Of a DNA stretch of 64,000 nucleotides, positions 60,691-64,000 are shown piece by piece; positions within the stretch are counted from its first letter, which is position 1, and each line of letters begins with the position of its first letter. This DNA comes from a virus. The notes under the pieces were generated by a model. The model saw only the letters and a list, made by a program, of their open reading frames with translations, did not search any database and was not told the DNA's origin. The position numbers and the translations under genes are program-made. The stretch covers positions 44,064-108,063 of IMG/VR virus record IMGVR_UViG_3300041956_000050; one strand, given 5' to 3'.

Positions 60691-61254
60691 GTGGGGTTTG
60701 TTGAGGAGATCGAGAAGCTGGAACTCAGCGATGACCAGAAGGCCATCCTTCTGCGCGAGCACACCACCGAACTCGATCCGCTCAAGTCCGAGAGGGACAC
60801 TCTCAAGGCGACGAGCCGCATGTCAGAGGTTGACGGTGAAGTCGAGACTCTCAAGGGTCTTGGCTTCTCGGAGGCTCCTGGCCTGCTGAAGTTCTATCGC
60901 CGTGCGCTGCTGTCGCCGGACGCCGAGGAGCCGGGAGCGGTGTTGCTGTCTGACACCGAACTGGGCCTCTCCGGTGAGAAGGCAACAGGCGCGACAGGTC
61001 GAGAGGAGATGTCCGTCGCCGGAGCGCTGCGCAAGTTCGTGGAACTGCTGCCGCGCAACAACGAGGGCAAGCTCGAACTCTCGGACATGCGAATCACCGA
61101 CGATCATGGCCGTCCCGAGGACGGTGGGTCGGAGGAGGGCGAGACGAGCGATGACCATCGCGCGAATCTCGCCAAGATCACCGGGCGCGAGGTCAAGCGC
61201 ACTCGTTCCCGCTACAACCGGCACGGCGTTGTCTCCGGGGGAGGTGAGGAGTAG
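60691..61254 (+). CDS. scaffold-like protein, 187 aa
   Basis: GTG with GAAGGAGGTG upstream. Charged, mostly helical (EIEKLELSDDQKAILLREHT; SERDTLKATSRMSEVDGEVE) with an acidic-then-basic tail. Typical composition and location for a scaffold between protease and capsid; no diagnostic motif. Confidence 0.55.
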   Translation: MGFVEEIEKLELSDDQKAILLREHTTELDPLKSERDTLKATSRMSEVDGEVETLKGLGFSEAPGLLKFYRRALLSPDAEEPGAVLLSDTELGLSGEKATGATGREEMSVAGALRKFVELLPRNNEGKLELSDMRITDDHGRPEDGGSEEGETSDDHRANLAKITGREVKRTRSRYNRHGVVSGGGEE

Positions 61255-61643
61255 TGGCGTGGAACATCCGCACGTCCAAGCAGATCGGCGCAGATCTGGA
61301 GATCCTCGTCAACCAAGTCAACGTTGATGTCGCCGCGTCGGTCGTTCTCGACGCCACTGCTGTCGCCCCTGATGGGACGACCGGCGAGCGCACGCTCGTC
61401 GCGGGCACGCCGCTCAAGAAGGATGCGGCGTCCAAGCAGTACAAGCGCTGGGTCACTGGAGACACTGACCCGATCCGTGGCATCCTGGCGCACACCGTCC
61501 GCTTCCCGGACGGGACGGCGCAGTCGGATGCTCCGGCAGCGATGTGGCACCACGGCCAGTGGTTCCGCGCCGACCGCATCGTCGGCTGGGCCACCGACCA
61601 GGCAGCCATCCGCGCCGCTCTGCCCACCTGCAAGTTCACGTAG
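61254..61643 (+). CDS. head decoration-like protein, 129 aa
   Basis: GTG start overlapping upstream stop. Gly/Ala/Thr-rich beta pattern (DGTTGERTLVAGTPLKKDAA, PIRGILAHTVRFPDGT) like lambda gpD-type capsid stabilising proteins, and placed directly before the capsid gene as gpD is. Confidence 0.65.
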   Translation: MAWNIRTSKQIGADLEILVNQVNVDVAASVVLDATAVAPDGTTGERTLVAGTPLKKDAASKQYKRWVTGDTDPIRGILAHTVRFPDGTAQSDAPAAMWHHGQWFRADRIVGWATDQAAIRAALPTCKFT

Positions 61644-61660
61644 GGAGGAGGTGAAGACAG

Positions 61661-62722
61661 TTGGCAGTCATTGACGACATCATGGATCAGGCCGCGCTAA
61701 CCGACAGCATTGTTGGCCCGGTCGAGACTGAGATGGAGACGGAGCCGTTCCGAGGCGAGCAGATCGCGCCGATGCAGGACACGGATTCGCAGTACGTCTC
61801 AATGCGAGTCGAAGATCTCCATGCGTTCGGCATTGGCCAGTTCCGTGCCCCTGAGGCGAGCATCCCGCTCATGGACATCACTGGTCGTGAGGAGCGCGAG
61901 GAGGTCATCGAGCTTGCCTATCTGGACGAGGCGCACCGCATCTCGCCGCGTCGGTGGGAGATCCTCACCCAAGGTGGTGACACTCTTGCCGCTCGCGAGG
62001 CACGGCGTCTGGTCGAGATCGGTCAGATCCTCGAACGCCGCAACGAACGCCTGACCGAGTGGATGCGCTGGGGTGCATTCTCAGGACAGGTGACCATCGA
62101 GTACCAGCAGCGGGACACCGCCCTGGTGATCGACTACCCGCTGCCGTCCGGCCACAAGCCTGCGGCGGCGATCCCCTGGACGGACACGACCAACAGCGAT
62201 CCCGTCAACGACCTGAAGACCTGGCTGAAGACTGTCAGCAATGATGCTGGCAGCCCCGGCAAGTTCGTTCATCTCAGCGACGACGACGCCGAACTGATCG
62301 TGACCAACCAGAAGCTCCGCAACTACTTCAACGTGGATGTGGGGCAGCCGTTCATGCCCACGCTGGCCGACGTGCTCAAGCTCCTCCCCGCTGGGGTCGA
62401 GTTCGTGCCGGTCAACGAGGCGTACCGCGAGGAGTCGGTCGGCGGCAGCAAGCGCCCGGAGGACCACACGCGCTACCTGCCAATCGGCAACCTCCTCATC
62501 ACCACCAGCTACAGCATCGCTGGGTTCGGTGGCATCGCGGAGACGCTGAACGGCCCGGTCGAGATCAAGACCGGCCCGGACTCGACATCATTCCTGCCGG
62601 GTCCGCAGTCCGAGATCATCCTCAAGGGCGAGGGTGTCTACACACGCCTGCTGCGCCAGGGAAGCCGTCGCATCGTGCGGCTGAAGCGGCCGGAGGCGTT
62701 CCTCTACGGCGACGTGCGCTAG
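61661..62722 (+). CDS. major capsid protein (lambda gpE family)
   Basis: 353 aa, TTG start behind the very strong GGAGGAGGTG. Hallmarks: MDQAALTDSIVGPVETEMET near the start, ERRNERLTEWMRWGAFSG, and GNLLITTSYSIAGFGGIAET. HK97-fold coat protein of the Phage_cap_E type. Highest-demand structural gene, consistent with the ribosome site despite the TTG codon. Confidence 0.85.
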   Translation: MAVIDDIMDQAALTDSIVGPVETEMETEPFRGEQIAPMQDTDSQYVSMRVEDLHAFGIGQFRAPEASIPLMDITGREEREEVIELAYLDEAHRISPRRWEILTQGGDTLAAREARRLVEIGQILERRNERLTEWMRWGAFSGQVTIEYQQRDTALVIDYPLPSGHKPAAAIPWTDTTNSDPVNDLKTWLKTVSNDAGSPGKFVHLSDDDAELIVTNQKLRNYFNVDVGQPFMPTLADVLKLLPAGVEFVPVNEAYREESVGGSKRPEDHTRYLPIGNLLITTSYSIAGFGGIAETLNGPVEIKTGPDSTSFLPGPQSEIILKGEGVYTRLLRQGSRRIVRLKRPEAFLYGDVR

Positions 62723-62737
62723 AAGGGAGGTGACAAC

Positions 62738-63439
62738 ATGGGTTACAAGGTTCTCGTTGACGAGGTGACCGTTCACGTCACGATCAACAAGCTGCCCCAG
62801 CCGGACGGCTCGGTGATCTACCAGAACGGCCTCGGCCAGACGTACTACCGCGATGAGGTCGTCCCTGACGACAAGATCGCGGAGGACTGGAAGGAAGCGC
62901 TGGATTCGGGCGAAGGCCCGTTGGCCGAAGCGCTCAGCAAGAAGCTGGAGAAGTCCGATGACACCGGTGGTGACACCGGCAAGCGTCTCGGCGCTCCGTT
63001 CGCGGGCTACGAAGACATGGAAGAGGATGACATCCTCGCTGCCATGAAGGCGTTGCCCTCGGCCGCGATCCAGCGGATCAAGGAGTTCGAGGAGCAGCAG
63101 GACGAACCGCGCGAGCGGATCACCAGCTACAACGTCGGCTACGGGGAGTCCGCAGTGGATCGTCAGGCAGGACTGGTGTCATCTGACGTTCAGGACTCCG
63201 ATCCGGACAAGGCGTCGGCCCGAATCAGCACCCGCGAGGTGCCGGAGGAAGGGCCGGTCGTGCCCGGTGAGGGGATCACTGGGACGGGTGACCCGCAGGT
63301 TCCCTACGGCTCGCGTGCCGACGAGGAGAAGGGCGACATCAAGGGCAGCGGCAGCCCGCGCCGCCGTGGCCGTCGCGACCGGCAGCCCAAGCCCCAGGAG
63401 GGCGGGGCCGCTCCGTCTCTGGACAAGGCCAACGAGTAA
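62738..63439 (+). CDS. capsid-associated protein, 233 aa
   Basis: ATG with GGGAGGTGAC upstream. Ordered N-terminus (KVLVDEVTVHVTINKLPQPD), helical middle (DDILAAMKALPSAAIQRIKE), long acidic and Arg-rich disordered tail. Sits between capsid and connector genes; probably a minor head protein. Confidence 0.6.
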   Translation: MGYKVLVDEVTVHVTINKLPQPDGSVIYQNGLGQTYYRDEVVPDDKIAEDWKEALDSGEGPLAEALSKKLEKSDDTGGDTGKRLGAPFAGYEDMEEDDILAAMKALPSAAIQRIKEFEEQQDEPRERITSYNVGYGESAVDRQAGLVSSDVQDSDPDKASARISTREVPEEGPVVPGEGITGTGDPQVPYGSRADEEKGDIKGSGSPRRRGRRDRQPKPQEGGAAPSLDKANE

Positions 63440-63466
63440 GCAGTACTGACGAAAGGAGGGATTCTC

Positions 63467-63973
63467 ATGGCGTTGACAGATCCGATTGCTCTCGCGGCGA
63501 GGGACGAGCTTCCCGAGACGTGGGACAAGCTGTTGGAGACGCCGACGTTCGGTGAGGAAGCCCTCCAACGTCGCCTCGATGTCCTGCTGTACCGAGCGTT
63601 CGGCACTGTCGAGATTGAGCAGGATGATCTTGATCCTGTTCTTGTCAGTTATCTTGGCAAGCGCCTGGCGCTCGACCTGATCATCCCCGGCATCGACTAC
63701 TGGTCGAAGCAGGTGCTCTCGCTCACAGCAGGCGAGCGGGAGACGAAGGCATACAAGGATCGCGCGGAGGACTTGAAGGAACTCCGCAAGATGCTGCTGA
63801 ACGACACAGCGCAGATGGCGGTGGAAGTTGGAGCAGTGCTACCTCAGATCCCACGCCCGCAAGGCAACTTCAGCCGCGTGCTGGAATCGGGATTCTCGAC
63901 AGCACACGTGACATCTGACCCGCTGACGTTCCCGCCGCTGTATGGCCCGCCCGAGGAGACGACGACAGGATGA
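63467..63973 (+). CDS. head-tail connector-like protein, 168 aa
   Basis: AAAGGAGGG precedes the ATG. Helical, with LALDLIIPGIDYWSKQVLSL and ERETKAYKDRAEDLKELRKM, the pattern of gp6/neck-adaptor proteins that follow the capsid gene in siphophages. Assignment mainly from position. Confidence 0.6.
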   Translation: MALTDPIALAARDELPETWDKLLETPTFGEEALQRRLDVLLYRAFGTVEIEQDDLDPVLVSYLGKRLALDLIIPGIDYWSKQVLSLTAGERETKAYKDRAEDLKELRKMLLNDTAQMAVEVGAVLPQIPRPQGNFSRVLESGFSTAHVTSDPLTFPPLYGPPEETTTG

Positions 63974-64000
63974 GTCCGTACCTGTCTGAAGAACTCGTCG
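63970..64000 (+). CDS. start of next structural gene (cut by window)
   Basis: ATG overlaps the previous stop (ATGA); only MSPYLSEELV is visible. Probably another neck or tail-completion protein by position. Confidence 0.5.
   Translation, partial: MSPYLSEELV

Overview
The window is part of a tailed double-stranded DNA phage genome (Caudoviricetes). Recognisable virion genes are a RuvC-type resolvase, both terminase subunits, a portal fused to a MuF-like domain, a lysis cassette, a capsid protease, a scaffold-like protein, a decoration-like protein and a lambda gpE-type major capsid protein. No integrase, rRNA, tRNA or chromosomal gene is visible. The DNA is GC-rich, GTG and TTG starts are frequent, and several genes start 5-9 bases after a -10 box with no room for a leader, which is usual in actinobacteria. 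Secreted proteins (collagen-like repeats, Lys/Cys-rich tails, an Rpf-like muralytic enzyme) resemble exoproteins of high-GC actinobacteria, perhaps Thermoleophilia/Solirubrobacterales. That host guess is inference from family resemblance.

Layout. (1) 0-15.0 kb, rightward: resolvase, terminase, portal-MuF, M15 peptidase, endolysin, holin-like protein, a Dcd-like protein, three tiny lysine/arginine-rich proteins and a secreted collagen-like protein, closed by strong hairpins at 15.0 kb. (2) 15.1-44.8 kb, leftward: more than 80 mostly tiny genes, tightly packed with 1-17 bp stop/start overlaps. Identifiable products are few: a UvrD-like helicase, a SPOUT RNA methyltransferase, an Xre regulator, a histone-like HTH protein, a papain/C39-like protein, zinc ribbons and secreted proteins. 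This looks like an early/accessory region. (3) 44.8-47.4 kb, almost gene-free and full of RNA-like structure: palindromes whose orientation flips near 45.0 kb at a TAGGAT -10 box, three tandem leftward terminators, operator-like repeats and two large folded elements. (4) 47.4-55.5 kb, rightward: a 459-residue secreted protein with its own promoter and terminator, small genes, AraC-, winged-helix- and LuxR-type regulators and an L,D-transpeptidase. (5) 55.5-59.0 kb, leftward: three tail-fibre-like genes, an Rpf-like gene with a 215-base structured leader, and a small HTH protein. (6) 59.1-64 kb, rightward: capsid module running off the window.

The portal/terminase cluster and the capsid cluster lie more than 50 kb apart in this orientation. 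If the genome is circular or terminally redundant, the tail genes probably lie outside the window between the two. No polymerase or primase gene is visible, so replication genes must lie elsewhere.

The most unusual content is RNA-level and small-protein-level. Two leader RNAs share one architecture with compensatory stem changes. Four tiny proteins share a DPxxG[T/S]G motif. One small protein ends in an SSB-type DDIPF tail. A family of C-TAC-G hairpins appears to mark transcription direction.
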